From: Heliopora coerulea | Taxonomy: Eukaryota > Cnidaria > Anthozoa > Scleralcyonacea > Helioporidae | Length of the DNA: 64,000 nucleotides | Direction: 5' to 3' | Assembly: GCA_030142905.1 (NCBI GenBank) | Contig: JASJOG010000207.1 | Location: forward strand, 248,001 to 312,000 | Part shown: one piece after another, positions 1 to 10,414 of the stretch | Position numbering within the stretch: the first letter of the stretch is position 1 | Layout: each line of letters starts with the position of its first letter | Translations under genes and position numbers: made by a program | Notes under the pieces: model-generated | The model's database searches: none | What the model saw: only the letters and a program-made list of their open reading frames with translations | What the model was told of the DNA's origin: nothing

Positions 1-887
1 GATCATCTTAAGGAATCATCGTTAGGATACACTGTATTCTGGATTGGCAAACCGAAAGGGAAGGGGCGTGATGGTGGCGTTGGCTTTGCCATCAGAACAT
101 CCTTAGTGAATAAGATGGAGCAGCCATGTAGCATCAATGATTGCATCATGAAGCTTCGTGTCCCCTTGGCAGGTGCCGTTATCTGTCGCTTCTTTCTATC
201 TATGCTCCAACCCTTACATCAAGTGAAAATAACATCCTGTCTTTTTATGCACCACTTGGAGATACTGTAAGATCAATCCCAATAGAAGACAACCTCATAA
301 TCCTAGTGTGCAAGCAGCATGACATCTGGGATGTTCTTGGCCCTTACGGCACTGGTAAAATGAATAGTAATGGTCTACAGCTTCTTGAACTTTGCTCTCA
401 GGATGATCTTGCAATCAGTAATACCTTCTTTCATCAAAAGCAGAAGCATAAAGTAACCTGGATCCATCCCAGGTCAAAACATGGCCATCTAATTAATTTT
501 ATTATCATTAGGAAACAGGATATAAAGGATATCTGCAATGTTCGTGTTCTCCGCAGTGATGAGTGTGACACAGATCATAAACTAGTCCGAGGTAAATGTA
601 AGCTACGGATGCGAAGAAAGGTCCGGAAGAGTGGAGTAAAAGTCCCTAAGCGCATAAACGTGTTTACGCTAGCACAGCAGGACATTCAGAAAGCTTTTTC
701 TGACACGATGAACAACATCTCCTTCGAAGGAACATGGGAAGATTTTAAGACCCAGGTCTATAAAGCTGGAGCGGATTTGCTTGGCTTTGTTAAAAAACAG
801 CATAAAGATTGGTTCGGCGACTATGACACCAACATTGAGGAACTCTTTAAAAATCAAACGACAACTACATCAGTCCCTGCTGAGTAG
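1..887 (+). pseudogene. LINE EEP endonuclease domain (broken)
   Basis: The frame open from base 1 shows RDGGVGFAIR and, after a frame change near 180, LSIYAPTL, both typical of AP-like endonucleases of LINEs. TWIHPRSKHGHLIN and CDTDHKLV match the later substrate-binding and catalytic His blocks. The central catalytic block that normally reads GDFNA is missing: the sequence jumps from EDNLIILV to CKQHD, which looks like a short internal deletion. This protein would nick target DNA to prime reverse transcription in intact relatives; this copy cannot. Confidence 0.8.
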
Positions 888-970
888 CTCTGCGGAACAT
901 CATTTTGCTGTAAACAAGGCTTATAAAGAGTATAAAGCAGTTCTTCAGCGGGAGTTAAGGAAAATAAAAA

Positions 971-2527
971 ATGATTGGTGGAGTAACATCTCAAATAAAG
1001 CTCAAATTGCATTTGATAGGCCTAACTCAAAAACGTTGTATACTCTCCTACGTTAAATTTTTTGGTCCTAAATCGTCTCCAGTTGTACCTCTGAAATTTC
1101 TTGATGGCAAGACAACGATTAAGGATCCTGCTGGCATACTAAAGCGATGGGCCGAACATTATATTAACCTGTTCTTTAATCCTTTTGTTGTTGATGACTC
1201 TGTAATAGAGAACTTGCCACAGAGAGAATTACTCCATCATATGTCACTCAAACCAACACTTGAACAATCCATCAAGCAAATCAACACTGGTAGAGCACCT
1301 GGACTTGATGGAATCCCAGCTGAGCTACTGTATTATGGGGGAGGCAATGTTGCTTTGGCAGTCCTAGAATTTATCAATCAGTTCTGGGAAGGCCCTCCTA
1401 CACCCAAAGATTGGATTGATGGAATCTTGGTTTCCATATTTAAAGGGAAGGGCTCAAAATCCGTGTGTGATAGCTATCGAGGAATTACCCTTCTTGAAGT
1501 AGTTGGAAAACTTACTGCAAGGCTCTTGTTGAACAGGCTTATAATGAACATCTGTCCTCCAGTTATTCCAGAATCACAGAGTTGCTTCAGAACAGGCAGA
1601 AGTACTATGGACATGATTTTCTCAGTGAGACAGCTACAAGAGAAATGCATTAAACAGCGAGTACCACTATATCAGGTCTTTGTAGACTTGACTAAGGCAT
1701 TTGATATCGTAAATCGTGATGCCCTGTGGAAAATTCTGAAAAATAATGGCTGCTCTTCTACCTTTGTCAACTTAGTGAAGCAATTGTATCGCAACATGAA
1801 GGCTTGCTTCGCATTTAACGGCACACTCTCGCAGGAAATCGCGGTGGATAATGGAGTGAAGCAAGGTGATATCCTCGCCCCAACACTATTTTCGATCTAT
1901 TTTGCTATGCTATTATCATATGCCTTTAAAGACTGTGGAGCAGGAGTGGCTTTAAAATTCAGAACAAGTGGTAAGGTATTCAATTTAAGAAGATTGAACA
2001 CCAAGTCGAAGATCTTCGAATGTCTGATCCGGGAATTACTCTATGCAGACGATGCTGACTTTGTCCCACACTCAGAGGAAGACTTGCAGTTGATAATGAA
2101 TCACTTCTCAGATGCCTGTGACGCGTTTGGCCTGGAAATCAGCCTCAAGAAGACAAAGGTGATGTTTACTCCACCACCGAAAGAGCCCTATATTGAGCCG
2201 ACGATATTAGTTAAAGGTACGAGATTGGATGTTGTTGACACATTCCCGTACCTTGGAAGTACCATATCAAGGGATGGTGCTCTGGATGCTGAGATGTTCT
2301 CGCATGTCCAGAAGGCATCTGTAGCATTTGGCAAATTGGAAAATAGAATATGGTCAGGCCGTGGCATTGCCATCAGAACGAAAACCAGTGTATATAAAAT
2401 CTGTGTCCTGACATCCTTACTCTACTCATCTGAGACTTGGACATGTATCGGAGGCACATCAAATGGCTGGAACGATTTCACCAGAAATGCCTGCGGCGCA
2501 TTCTTAACATCAGTTGGCAGTCATTAA
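971..2527 (+). pseudogene. LINE reverse transcriptase domain
   Basis: This 518-codon open frame covers most of a LINE RT. GRAPGLDGIPAELL is the finger block, FVDLTKAFD holds the first catalytic Asp, NGVKQGDILAPTLF is the template-grip block and LLYADDADF contains the YADD catalytic pair. FPYLGSTISRDG is the usual thumb block. The first about 30 codons are out of frame with the family; homologous sequence continues from the frame at 781-1056 instead. All catalytic residues of the palm are present. The frame is lost near 2500 but homology continues. Confidence 0.88.
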
Positions 2528-3121
2528 CTCCTGACATTGCTGTCCTCCAAAGATCTCAATGCATGAGACATTGTGAGGATGAAGGATAACCGGCTTCCTA
2601 AACAACTCTTCTATGGGGAGCTGAAGACAGGGAAGCGTCCACAACATAAGCCTAGGTAAAGGTTTAAAGATAACTTTAAGGACTAGTTGAAGGCACTGTG
2701 TACAAATATGCAAGACTGGGAGAAATTGGCACTGAATTGTGCACAATGGAGGAACTCCATTAGGGAAGGGTGCAGCACTTTTGAGCATAAGCGCATTAAG
2801 TACGCTCAGATGAAACGTGGTCTTCGGAAAAGATGTGACCCAGGCCTGCCGGCCGACGAGCAATCTTGGCAGTGTGGTATGTGTGATCGGGCGCTCTTGT
2901 CCAAAGCAGGCTATGTGAACCATCTGAAAGTGCATGACAATAACTGGAAGACAGCTAGTGGTGACAATCTAACTCCCCATCTTGGCAATACCACCCGTGT
3001 ATTTTGCAACAAAATTTGCAAAACATCAACTGGAATGAAAAGGCACCTGCTGGTACACAAGAATGCTGTTAAGCATCCTGATCCAGTTAATCCTGTCAAG
3101 CGGAGTTCACCTGCTACATAA
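2528..3121 (+). pseudogene. LINE C-terminal region with two C2H2-like zinc fingers
   Basis: Continuing the LINE, the frame starting at 2687 reads a basic segment and then CGMCDRALLSKAGYVNHLKVH, a clear C2H2 finger. A second, less regular finger follows (VFCNKICKTSTGMKRHLLVH, C-x3-C spacing). Such tails probably bind nucleic acid in related LINEs. The first part (about 2528-2690) carries stops. The element ends with basic residues and a stop at 3119-3121. Confidence 0.7.
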
Positions 3122-3251
3122 GCCTAAAGCCAATGAAGTCGAAGGCTGGTCTCCGTAGTTACCAGAGAGGCCATGAACGTCGCAATAAGACAAATAAAGC
3201 AGACTGTTAGAGGCGGCTATCATCTGTTAAAGATGTAGCAACCACCATGTA

Positions 3252-3306
3252 TTCACAGATTTTATATATATATATATATAAAATCTGTATATATATAAAA
3301 TCTAGT
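3252..3306. repeat. AT hairpin downstream of the LINE
   Basis: An AGATTTTA arm, a run of alternating TA and a TAAAATCT arm can fold into a hairpin, and a second TAAAATCT half-copy follows. This may mark the 3' end of the LINE or a separate microsatellite. Confidence 0.6.
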
Positions 3307-3514
3307 TAGAGCACTCTGACGTGTAGTTAGATAACGCTCTATGGCCTTTTGGTTCATATTGAGCACTCTACAGGATGAGTCATGTCGCTAGCGAATTTGC
3401 GCACGCTCACTAGTCTCTAGTTAGAGCACTCTGACATGTAGATGTACCACATGTGTGGGACATTTGAGTTGCCTATATAATATAGGCTTCTCCATCCTGC
3501 TCGTCAGCACTACA

Positions 3515-3540
3515 CTGATGAGGCCCAGTAGGCCGAAACG
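3515..3540 (+). ncRNA. Hammerhead-ribozyme-like core
   Basis: CTGATGA (3515-3521) is followed by a 4-bp stem GGCC/CAGTA/GGCC (3522-3534) and GAAAC (3535-3539), which is the invariant hammerhead core with stem II. Upstream, GTC at 3503-3505 could be the cleavage triplet with a short stem III pairing to ACGG. Stem I is not convincing, so this may be a decayed or partial ribozyme. Penelope-like retroelements are known to carry such motifs. Confidence 0.45.
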
Positions 3541-3542
3541 GT

Positions 3543-3586
3543 TAATATTATACAATGCACACCTAAGTGTGCATTGTATAATATTA
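3543..3586. repeat. Perfect 20-bp hairpin
   Basis: A 20-base arm (3543-3562) and its exact complement (3567-3586) are separated by the loop CTAA. It starts three bases after the hammerhead-like core. No compensating function can be assigned from sequence. Confidence 0.85.
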
Positions 3587-3655
3587 TATGTATTGTTAAT
3601 TTATTGGTCCCCTTTTTACGATTTCCATAACCTAAAAAGTTCAAGTTTTTATTCA

Positions 3656-4024
3656 TAGAGTTATTTTCTTATCTTTCTGAAACGAAAGGTGTTCATTGCA
3701 CGCTTTTCTCTATATCTCTTCAGTATGCTTTAGAGGGATATGGCTCTGAACAAACAGTGCATAATATGCTGCAAATTTTCTGCTGTAATTGTTAAAAACG
3801 GCTTTTCGCCAATACATTTTTTAATCTTCAGTTATAGTAAAGGCAATTTTTTGATTTTAATTTAAATTTTTTGCTCTTCGACGATGCTTATAACTGGCAA
3901 CGTCGTCAGCATTCTCAAGAGATTTTATTCAAAGTGCCCATTTCGTGAGTAGGGATTTTACATATTCGTATTCTTTGCATTTTTCCGATTAAAAGTGTAA
4001 TATATGTTGCTTTTGGAAAATTTC
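3656..4024. other. No recognisable gene
   Basis: AT-rich sequence with stops in all frames. I see no repeat, RNA gene or homology here. Confidence 0.5.
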
Positions 4025-4502
4025 ATCTTCATGGAGATTTTCGAGTTCAAAGCTTGGAATTTGATGGTTTGGCTGGGAGAAAAAACACTGGTAACTACTT
4101 GCCGGAAAGGACGTCACAATGGAAACGACTGAGAACAGCAGTAAGTGATTTACATAGCGCAAGGTTAGGTTTCTGTTTGTTAAAAGTCGAATTTTGTTTC
4201 GAAGAATTGCTCAGAATTGATCGGAGATGTTCAGAGACACTTTTAAGCATGTCTTCTTCCTCAAGTACGGATTATAGCCAAAAAGACTCAGCGACAGACG
4301 TCATTGAGGTCGAAGGAGTATGCACGACAAATTACGTATCCAACAAGATTACTCACCATGGCGTCTAACTTTACGAAGGAGAACCGTTGATGGACGAAGA
4401 GTTGATGTCCCATGATACCAAAGAAAGAATTGTGGAAGAAGAGCGCTTAGAAGTACTTCGGCGACAGTTGGAAAAATCAGAAACAGTGAATAACTGGTAT
4501 GT
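4025..4502 (+). pseudogene. Possible exons of a P2X7-like or similar host-type protein
   Basis: From about 4250 the plus strand reads a serine-rich start, then TDYSQKDSATDVIEVEGV. From about 4378 a second stretch reads GEPLMDEELMSHDTKERIVE, continues as a charged helix and ends at a consensus-like splice donor (GGTATGTAAG near 4498). The layout resembles the N-terminal exons of cnidarian P2X7-like proteins, a family that occurs as a fuller copy at 9.4-10.3 kb. Inverted copies of 4140-4345 and 4025-4140 occur at 8888-9090 and about 12770-12900. The assignment is tentative. Confidence 0.35.
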
Positions 4503-5335
4503 AAGATTGTCATTACGTTTCTTTTCAGTCTTGAATGTAGCAATAGTTTAGCAAAATCCCCAGTAAGCAAACAGCCAGGCGAGAATCGTAATCTTTGAAG
4601 AAATATACGTGCCCAGTACAATACACGGTTGTGTATTGTCAAACGAACTCAGCTGGTTTGACAGTGACTTTAAAATAGAGTCGAAATATCACCGCACCTT
4701 TGTCTCTGTCTTGTCTTGTTTATAACTTGAATGAATATCATCGGCTAGTAAGAAGGAACCAGGCGGTATTTGTAATCTTTGAATAAATATACTGTAAGTA
4801 CACAGCGCATTTCATGGAATATGGCGGTAATAAGATAAAATAAACTTATATTTAGTGAAACGTTTTTGCTAGTAAGAGCAGAGATTCCCATCCAAATCGT
4901 TTGATCCAGATACAATTCTTAGAGCATTGACTCGTAAAAGAATAGACAACATGAGATTTCAGTAAAAATAAGACATAATCCGAAAAATGTCATCTTGTTA
5001 CTTGATATTCAAGTTGTAAACAAGACAAGACAGAAGACAAAGGTGCGGTGATATTTCAACTCTATTTTAAATTCACAGACAAACCGAGTTGGTTTTACAT
5101 AACAATACACAAGTGCTGGGCATTTGTATTTATTATAAGATTACGATTCCCACCTGGTTCTTCGCTTACTAGGGATTTTGCTAAACTATTGAAACAAATG
5201 TAATGGCAATCTCACATACCAGTTATCCACTGTTTCTGAGTTTTCTAACTGGCAGACTTCAAAGTACTACTAAGCGCTTTCTTTCCACAATTCTTTCTTT
5301 GTCATGACGGGACATCCATTCAAGGTTCTTCTTTG
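4378..5335. repeat. Inverted duplication with exon-like arms
   Basis: The segment 4378-4725 returns as a diverged reverse complement at about 4998-5335, with a centre of about 270 bases. The left arm carries the helix-coding exon on the plus strand and the right arm the same exon on the minus strand (MSRHDKERIVERKRL around 5259-5330). Each arm also holds AT-rich sequence with 'AAGATTACGATTC'-like phrases. Confidence 0.75.
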
Positions 5336-5337
5336 TC

Positions 5338-5372
5338 CCCTCGCCCATCGCGCTTTGCGCGGTGGGCGAGGG
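5338..5372. repeat. GC-rich 16-bp hairpin
   Basis: CCCTCGCCCATCGCGC pairs with GCGCGGTGGGCGAGGG around a TTT loop, with one G-T wobble. It stands out in an AT-rich context. It could be the tip of a mobile element or a folded RNA, but nothing else supports either. Confidence 0.75.
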
Positions 5373-5453
5373 TACTAATCTTGACGTGCGTGGAGTCCTT
5401 TTACACGCGTGGTGATTACTAGGGAGAAAAATTTTCGCTTTGTGTATGTATCT

Positions 5454-5456
<3 letters not shown>

Positions 5457-5488
<32 letters not shown>
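5457..5488. repeat. (TA)n microsatellite
   Basis: About 16 alternating TA units. Apparent tyrosine-isoleucine ORFs across it are artefacts of the repeat. Confidence 0.95.
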
Positions 5489-5489
<1 letters not shown>

Positions 5490-6249
5490 ACGGTGTCTTG
5501 TCACTCAAAAATGCCGTGTGCCAGCTCGGGGACTGGTATGTTGTTGAACAAACCGTACTTAGGTACCGTATTGAAGCAAATCGATTAGGTCTCGTTATTT
5601 TTTCCCTTGTATGGATCTCTCGCAAGTTGTTTACATTATTTGAACACTGAAGCCAGTAAATGATTTAAGACCGGCAAAGGAAATGGCTTTCTTGGTGCCT
5701 GCGGCTGGTTTCGCCACCTCAGTAACTGGACAATTTATGATTTGACAGAGCAGTTCTCAAAGTTAGTTCCTTGGAATATGCATTTGCCAACTGTTCACTC
5801 TTTGCAGCAACGCTTTGTCTTGGTTCTTTCTGATTTATATGAACAAAAGACGTAAGGGAACTCGCTTGCTGTCAGGACATTTGCTAAGCGACTAAGTGTA
5901 TTAAAACGACATTCTTTGCTGAAGTTGAATAGATGTTGATTAGTATAAGTCTTGGGACTTTTCACGTTCTGGTAACCACTTACCTGAGCTGCACAATCAC
6001 AGGTACGTCTGAATCAAGTAGCTCTGACGTACAAGTTCTGCGAACGAAATTGTTTTGAGCAGCTTTAAAAATTAGCTTCCCGACTTCATTCTTCCCTAAG
6101 GGAGACTTCTTGTACGAAATATTACCGCCTGGATTTTACTGGTGTTTATTGGTAAAGTAGAATGAAGATTCTGGTTCATTCATCTCTGTACGACGATTAT
6201 TTTTGAACATTTTGCAGTATTTAAGCGGACAGCGTTCATGGTCAATTGT
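5489..6249. other. No recognisable gene
   Basis: Diverged sequence without a sustained coding frame. Part of it resembles 20850-21250 in inverse orientation (shared phrases about ATTTGCTAAGCGACT and CTGAGCTGCACAATC), so it belongs to the same duplicated Crypton-containing segment. Confidence 0.5.
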
Positions 6250-6960
6250 TTGAGAAGTGGGAAAGAACACGCGTCATCCAGAAGAGTTGTCCTGGGCATG
6301 ACAGTCTTTGGATGCTTTCTCCGCTTTCCATACAAAGATCTCATTGCCTCAATACAGGATTTTTTTTGCTATGAAATGTCACCCCATTGAAGACATTAGG
6401 ATGTATTTTTGGCTCGAAACAAAAATGCAAGGTAAACAGCCACCAGGTAACTCGCTGCAAAGCTACTTGTTTTTGGTCACCAAATTATCCTTCGGTAAAA
6501 CAGTTGTCCACTTCAGTCTTTCTCACTTCAAGAGTGATTTGTGCATGATGACCTTTACCGTATTCGATCGGTAATGCTTTCATCAGGATTTTAAAACCTC
6601 TCAAAAAAGTTTAACGTCGTCTGTGTATAAATTTACCGTTAAACCCGTTGAGTTGAGATGCCACTGAATGGTTAGTTGAAAATACGCAAGAGCTGCAGGT
6701 TTATACACCATTTTTCATTTTTATTGATGTTTTGCCTTGGAAAAAGTACGTCTTTTCTTCTCTCTTCTCGTTCTTCTTTCGACAAAACTTGCACAACGTT
6801 TGCTTGTCGTATTTTGTTTTATGTTTTGTATTTTCCGACATTTGGTCAGCGATAAAACTGCAGAATTCGTTCATGTTTTCTTTGTTTACTTCGTCCATTT
6901 CGTAATTCGTTTCATCTTCGTCACCAAAGTCTTGTACTTCCGGATGAATACTTAGCATAA
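6250..6960 (-). pseudogene. Crypton-like / KIAA1958-like tyrosine recombinase fragment
   Basis: Read on the minus strand, 6958-6701 encodes an acidic start (MLSIHPEVQDFGDEDETNYE) with KYDKQTLCKF, as at the N-terminus of KIAA1958/QRICH-type proteins. Further on, about 6570-6400, it reads GKGHHAQITLEVRKTEVDN and then QKQVALQRVTWWLFTLHFCF, matching the conserved block before the catalytic Arg of these Crypton-derived recombinases. Several stops and frame changes make it a pseudogene. An inverted relative lies at 20.3-20.9 kb. Confidence 0.65.
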
Positions 6961-7365
6961 ACCCTTACCATAGCAGATCTTAAAGACATTTGTAACCAAC
7001 TTTGAGGTAATGTATAATTTATCAATTTTTTAAGTCAAAAAAATGTCAGAAAAATATTCAATCATGAGTTGTCCGTAATGCCGGTATCGGTTTAATAATC
7101 TGTGAGAATGCTCCACTTTTAAGACGGAATGTCTGTTTGGATTGTTGTTTATTTGCGGCCAAATTCTGTGTGTATTTTTTTTTATTGCATGTCTTCTTCC
7201 AGTTATAGTCAGGAGGATTTGTCTTTTTGAGAATTTTGAAAACTTGTCATTGTTACTTGGATTCTCTAGAGATATATTGGCAGGGTAGGTGAGGGGTTGT
7301 TGCGTGCACGTATTTCTAGTAAGGTTGGAAGCTATCGTAAGCATTGTTGTTGGATACGTAACAGA
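6961..7365. repeat. Segment duplicated in inverse orientation at 19.67-20.28 kb
   Basis: Phrases such as CTTCCAGTTATAGT, GATTTGTCTTTTTGA and ATATATTGGCAGGGT recur in reverse complement at 19670-19800. The block lies upstream of both Crypton-like copies, so the duplication includes flank and gene. Confidence 0.7.
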
Positions 7366-8832
7366 GATGGATCCAGCAAATTTTGTGAGAGGTTTGCAAG
7401 CGCCACAGGCGCGAGAATACTATTGGGGTCCGGGGGCATGCTCCCCATGAAAATTTTGAAATTTTAGATGCTCGGAAATGCAATTTCCTGCATTTTCAGA
7501 AGACGTTTCATTAAAACATGCAGGTACTTTTATTCCTCAAACTGTACCATTTTAGCATTACGTCTTTCAATAGATATACTGTACAAACTTTGGAAGCCAC
7601 AATTTTCCAAGAATAGTGTTTCACAAATCATTTTTGTAGCACAAAGGTTGCAAAACTGATTTATGGAGTACCTCCCCAAAAGTTTCATCACAAATAGCTG
7701 TACCATACAGCTAGGTTCAGGTGGATCTCGTACCCAAGCTTAGCAAGAGGTGCATATCAGTACTGCAAAATCTTGAACTAATTCAAAATTGACCTCAATA
7801 GCTTGATACAACTGCAGAATGGCAGGTAGCAAGGCTCAATAGTTCAAAATTATCTTGATACCACAGCAGAATGGTAGGTAGGAAGGCTGATTAGCTCAAA
7901 ATTATCTTCATACAACAGCAGAATGGTAGGTAGGAAGGCTAAATAGCTCAAAATTATCTTCATACAACAGCAGAATAATAGGTAGGAAAGCTAAATAGTT
8001 CAAAATTATCATGACACCACCACAGAATGGCAGGAAGGAAGGCTGATTAGTTCAAAATTATCTGCATACAACAGCAGACTTGTAGGTAGGAAGGCTGATT
8101 AGTTCAAAATTATCTGCATACAACAGCAGAATGGCAGGAAGTAAGGCTGAATATTCAAAATTGTCTTCATACAACAGCAGAATCGCAGGTAGGAAGGCTA
8201 GATACATGTAGTTGAAAATTAACTTGATAGAGTTGAAGAATTGCAGGTAGGATGGCCAAATAGTTTGAAATCATTTGATAGCCATGGGAAGCGCACTAGC
8301 CATTCATACCTGACCCGTCGATGTTTTCCACCACACTCAGAAGTCGGCGGAAAGAGAAAGAGCTGGTCAGGTTTCCAGACATTCTGAATAAAGCGCAATT
8401 TTTCTGCCGGAGAGAACAGGCCAATGGTCACGTAAACGAGCCCAATATCAAAAAGAGAACAATCTTATTTGCGACACACAGGTTGTCCACGCGCAGCCAC
8501 ATTGTAGCACTAATCGATGATGGGTTTGCGATGGGTTCACCTTAATTAATTCAAGGGGTTTAACCAATAAAATACAGTTTTGATGAGTTCACTTTAATTT
8601 CCAGTGAGGCTTTAGCCAATAATATAAAGTTTCGATGGGTTTCCGTGGGCTTCACAAAAGAAGCACTGGTTCCCGAGTTTCCACGCGATGGCTCACGGCA
8701 TATGCGAATCCTCTACGCTCATTCGGTTCGATTTTGCGGTGAATTCCGCCAAATTTGGCACCAGGTGGTGCCAGCGGAGAGAAGTGATAATAAACACAAT
8801 AAAAGCAAATACATTTTGCATGCTCATTTTTT
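7366..8832 (+). repeat. 1.4-kb interspersed repeat, copy A
   Basis: This segment matches 59608-60985 in the same orientation almost throughout. It begins with GATGGATCCAGCAAATTTTGTGAG and a 'GGTCCGGGGGCATGCTCCCC'-type motif, passes through a minisatellite and ends after a GC-richer stretch near AAATACATT. No transposase frame is visible, so it is probably a non-autonomous element or a fragment of one. Confidence 0.8.
7780..8235 (+). repeat. Minisatellite, unit about 50 bp
   Basis: Roughly nine diverged units share the core TTCAAAATTATCTTCATACA, ACAGCAGAATGG and AGGTAGGAAGGCT. The same array with fewer and differently mutated units lies at about 60005-60420. Confidence 0.85.
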
Positions 8833-8887
8833 AGGAAAATTTGATGGGTTTCCGGAAACCCAGTGAACCGGTCTGGATCCACCCCTG

Positions 8888-9090
8888 CATAATTTGTCGT
8901 GTATACTCTTTCGAGCTCAATGACGTCAATCGCTCAGTCTTTTTGGCTATAATCCGTACTCAAGGAAGAAGACATGCTTGAAAGTGTTCCTAAACGTTTG
9001 CGATAAATTCTGAGCAATTCGTCAAGATAAAAATCGACCTTTTCTAACAGAAACCTAACCTTGCGCTATGTAAGTGCGGTTGACTACAGA
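8888..9090 (-). repeat. Inverted copy of 4140-4345
   Basis: The reverse complement of this segment repeats the serine-rich exon-like sequence of 4.25 kb, including the ATAATCCGTACT and GCGCTATGTAAG phrases. With 12770-12900 (copy of 4025-4140) it brackets the 9.1-12.6 kb element, as if that element had inserted into one copy. Confidence 0.75.
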
Positions 9091-9369
9091 ATTATTACTC
9101 AACAAAATTAATTTATGAAAGGGGAAATCCATTCCAAAAACAAGTTGTGTTTAAATAAAAGATCCTACCATAATTAGGTTTTTCCTGAAGTATCACGGTC
9201 TAAATATTCATACTGAAGGAGATACTGCTTCTCAAAGTTCGCAATTTTCTCAAATTTGGACGCCATGTTGTTCTTTTCCGTGCGGACGCGGATTTGTCAG
9301 CGACCTTATTTTGTGACGTCAGTGCGTGCTTCAAAGCTGTTGTTGTTTTAGTGTATGCATAGTGTTCAT

Positions 9370-10318
9370 CGTGGATAGTAATGCTTTAAATTCGTCGAGC
9401 GTTGATTTATCGGACTCAAGCGCTTCTAGTTCTTCAGGTGAGAGTTAAGACGGGCAATCCTGTATTTTAGCGTCGTATTCGATTTGGGAAATAAAATAGC
9501 GTCGGATTCATTTTACGAAGACCCCCGGATTAAAACGTATACTCTTCGTTCCCGAATAAGGAGGGGGGGGGGCGTTTTATTTGTCTAGACGTTTTATTTG
9601 TCTAGACAGTGATTATAGTCATATTTAAATCCCACATGTCAGTCTTTCGCACTATGTGCTATTTCCCAAATCGAATCCGACGCTAAAATACAGGATTGCC
9701 GTCAAACAGTGCAGTGGTGAGTCTTCTGACATCGAAGGGGAAGGAAATAATATGTCGGTCGATGGAGAAGAGTCGCTAGTTCGTTTGGGACACTTAAACT
9801 GGGAATTAGTTGCGATTTATTGTTCATATTGGTGAATCGGTTTCTCTTGTTCTTAAATTGTATCATTCCCAGCAAAATCACTTCTTGTTGTTAGGTGTCG
9901 ATGCCAACATTGTCAGATAATGGATAGGGAGGAAGAATGCCTCTGTTATTCTGAAATCCCGCAGGTCGCTAATAAAACCCAGGAGGTTGTACAGTACATA
10001 AAACCCACCATACCGCACAGTTGTATAAAAAAATAACTCAGGTTTTGATAAAGTCTGTTTTTAGATCGATGGGTTTTGCAGGCTGCTTCGTACCAGTTTA
10101 AACAACAGTCTGGAAACAATGCATATGAAGGTCCTGAGCACAAAATCTTCAGGCATGTCGCTTATTGGCAGCTAGTGCGATGGTGTTGGGGGGTTGTAGG
10201 GAGGGAAATACGAGTTATTCTTCCATCTTGCGCTGTTTGCTGCATCCAAGCACACTTTTCCACCACCAGGAAGTGAAGATGACTTTGAGTTTGTGGGATT
10301 TCGCTTTGCTGATGAATA
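9370..10318 (+). pseudogene. P2X7-like cysteine-rich domain protein (left arm)
   Basis: A serine-rich start (SSVDLSDSSASSSSG, about 9390-9437) ends at a GTGAGAG donor. After a MITE-like insertion and an acidic stretch, an exon from about 9896 reads CRCQHCQIMDREEECLCYSE, the metal-binding head. It is followed by DRWVLQAASYQFKQQ and FRHVAYWQLVRWCWGVVGRE, then VILPSCAV. These match the intracellular C-terminal domain of P2X7 receptors, which in cnidarians occurs as many stand-alone proteins. A frame change near 10270 moves the ending DDFEFVGFRFADE out of frame, and in-frame stops lie near 10035. Confidence 0.75.
9451..9702. mobile_element. Short foldback (MITE-like) insertion
   Basis: ACGGGCAATCCTGTATTTTA at the left is answered by the reverse complement ending TACAGGATTGCCGT at the right, with an inner arm of about 45-50 bp. 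It is missing from the right arm of the surrounding palindrome, so it arrived after the arms formed. Confidence 0.75.
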
Positions 10319-10414
10319 GCTTCAGTGTTAGATAAAAATTTAAGGTATTTGATTCATGTCAGCATTACAATAACTCTCAGTTCAGCAAAACTGCAGACAT
10401 GTTTGTCATTTTTA

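Larger units (their letters stand above)
1..3121 (+). mobile_element. Non-LTR retrotransposon (endonuclease-RT LINE), 5'-truncated by window edge
   Basis: An exonuclease-endonuclease-phosphatase (EEP) domain, a reverse transcriptase domain and a cysteine/histidine-rich C-terminus follow one another on the plus strand in the order expected for a single-pol LINE. Reading requires frame changes near 180, 870, 1055 and 2500, so the copy is dead. The clade is not settled: the RT resembles the large invertebrate group often labelled RTE/craniofacial-development-protein-2-like in automated annotation. No poly(A) tail is obvious; an (AT)-rich hairpin follows at about 3255-3305. Confidence 0.85.
3305..3655 (+). 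repeat. Interspersed repeat tail with internal direct repeats
   Basis: The phrase CTAGTTAGAGCACTCTGAC occurs twice (about 3302 and 3418), and the unit leads into the hammerhead-like core and a perfect hairpin. This is the organisation of a Penelope-like pseudo-LTR, but no coding part of such an element adjoins it, so the family is not settled. Confidence 0.45.

Noticed and set aside
7780..8235. CRISPR array
   Set aside because: The units are diverged along their entire length with no constant repeat and unique spacers, and the window is eukaryotic. It is a minisatellite.
8219..8882. Several ORFs of 70-76 codons shared with 60385-60711
   Set aside because: They overlap on both strands, have no family resemblance and are repeated only because the 1.4-kb repeat is duplicated.
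9946..10143. Minus-strand ORF of 65 codons, repeated identically at 11716-11913
   Set aside because: It is antisense to the P2X7-like domain, which has the recognisable motifs; it is repeated because the arms are inverted copies.
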